Shown: positions 13,973 through 14,181 of the stretch, piece after piece
Position numbering within the stretch: the stretch's first letter is position 1
Layout of the letters: each line of letters opens with the position of its first letter
Source of the DNA: Faecousia sp.
GTDB lineage: Bacteria; Bacillota; Clostridia; Oscillospirales; Oscillospiraceae
DNA length: 14,181 nucleotides
Assembly (NCBI GenBank): GCA_029258495.1
Contig: JARHYV010000094.1
Coordinates: 1 to 14,181, forward strand
Reading direction: 5' to 3'
Translations under genes and position numbers: made by a program
The notes under the pieces: generated by a model
The model's database searches: none
What the model saw: only the letters and a program-made list of their open reading frames with translations
What the model was told of the DNA's origin: nothing

Positions 13973-14181
13973 TAGCCTCTCCTCCGATCCAGCAGCTCAT
14001 CGGTATCGAGGATCAAGGTAACGGGGCCGTCGTTGATGGACTCCACCTTCATATCCGCACCGAATTGACCGTGCTGAGGTTCGTATCCCAGTTCCCGGCA
14101 CAGCTCCAGAAAGCGCTCGTACATGGCATTTCCCAGTTCCGGGCCGGCGGCGCCGGTGAAACTGGGCCGGCGGCCCTTGCG
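13972..14181 (-). CDS. dtd: D-aminoacyl-tRNA deacylase, C-terminal part (cut by window edge)
   Basis: The last 69 residues of a Dtd protein, which removes D-amino acids from mischarged tRNA. Seen are RPSFTGAAGPE, then HGQFGADMKVESINDGPVT with the family's Gly-cisPro NDGPVT element, then LILDTDELL. The N-terminal SxQ catalytic motif lies beyond the right edge. The stop TAA (13972-13974) overlaps the start of the MBL gene. In Firmicutes dtd often lies in the order rel - dtd - MBL - hemZ, which this matches; a rel gene may lie just outside. Confidence 0.93.
   Translation of the reverse strand, partial: RKGRRPSFTGAAGPELGNAMYERFLELCRELGYEPQHGQFGADMKVESINDGPVTLILDTDELLDRRRG

Noticed and set aside
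1..14181. CRISPR arrays, tRNA genes, insertion sequences, toxin-antitoxin or phage-defence genes
   Set aside because: I looked for repeat-spacer patterns, tRNA-like folds and transposase or defence motifs on both strands and found none.

Overview
The window looks like a chromosomal segment from a Gram-positive, low-to-mid GC Clostridia member. Oscillospiraceae/Ruminococcaceae is my best guess, inferred from gene content and not from a search. Signs are strong AGGAGG-type ribosome sites, compact sigma-A promoters, a HU gene next to the S4-domain gene rqcP, a SpoVB-type flippase, a HemZ-type radical SAM protein, and the dtd / MBL hydrolase / hemZ gene order familiar from Firmicutes. I see no tRNA, rRNA, CRISPR array, insertion sequence or prophage gene. 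Almost everything is ordinary housekeeping DNA; the interest lies in the leaders and in several proteins with altered active sites.

Left part (1-5593): the tail of an unrecognised gene, then guaA (minus strand) encoding a GMP synthase that is only the ATP-pyrophosphatase half. Divergent from it are a DUF2156 protein and an overlapping GNAT acetyltransferase, followed by xpt (xanthine phosphoribosyltransferase). Convergent to xpt is queT, a queuosine-precursor transporter. Its leader carries a very good sigma-A promoter, a candidate preQ1-I riboswitch and two terminator-like hairpins. Upstream of queT is a phosphoribosyltransferase-fold gene with a degenerate PRPP loop and its own structured, pseudoknot-capable leader. 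guaA, xpt, the PRTase-fold gene and queT share a purine / 7-deazapurine theme but are separate transcription units, each divided by terminators.

Middle part (5594-8341): a two-gene galactose unit, galK and a class II galT, closed by a long perfect terminator. The 312-base gap between the PRTase-fold gene and galK holds divergent promoters and repeated TTGTATAA and AATGCG motifs.

Right part (8341-14181, all minus strand): reading in the direction of transcription, dtd (cut by the window edge), a glyoxalase II-like MBL hydrolase, hemZ, an amidohydrolase of the MTA/SAH deaminase group, and a SpoVB-like flippase. These are packed with overlaps or a 1-base gap, which suggests one translationally coupled operon. 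After a short gap with its own possible promoter come HU and rqcP. The amidohydrolase lacks two residues that are catalytic in characterised relatives.
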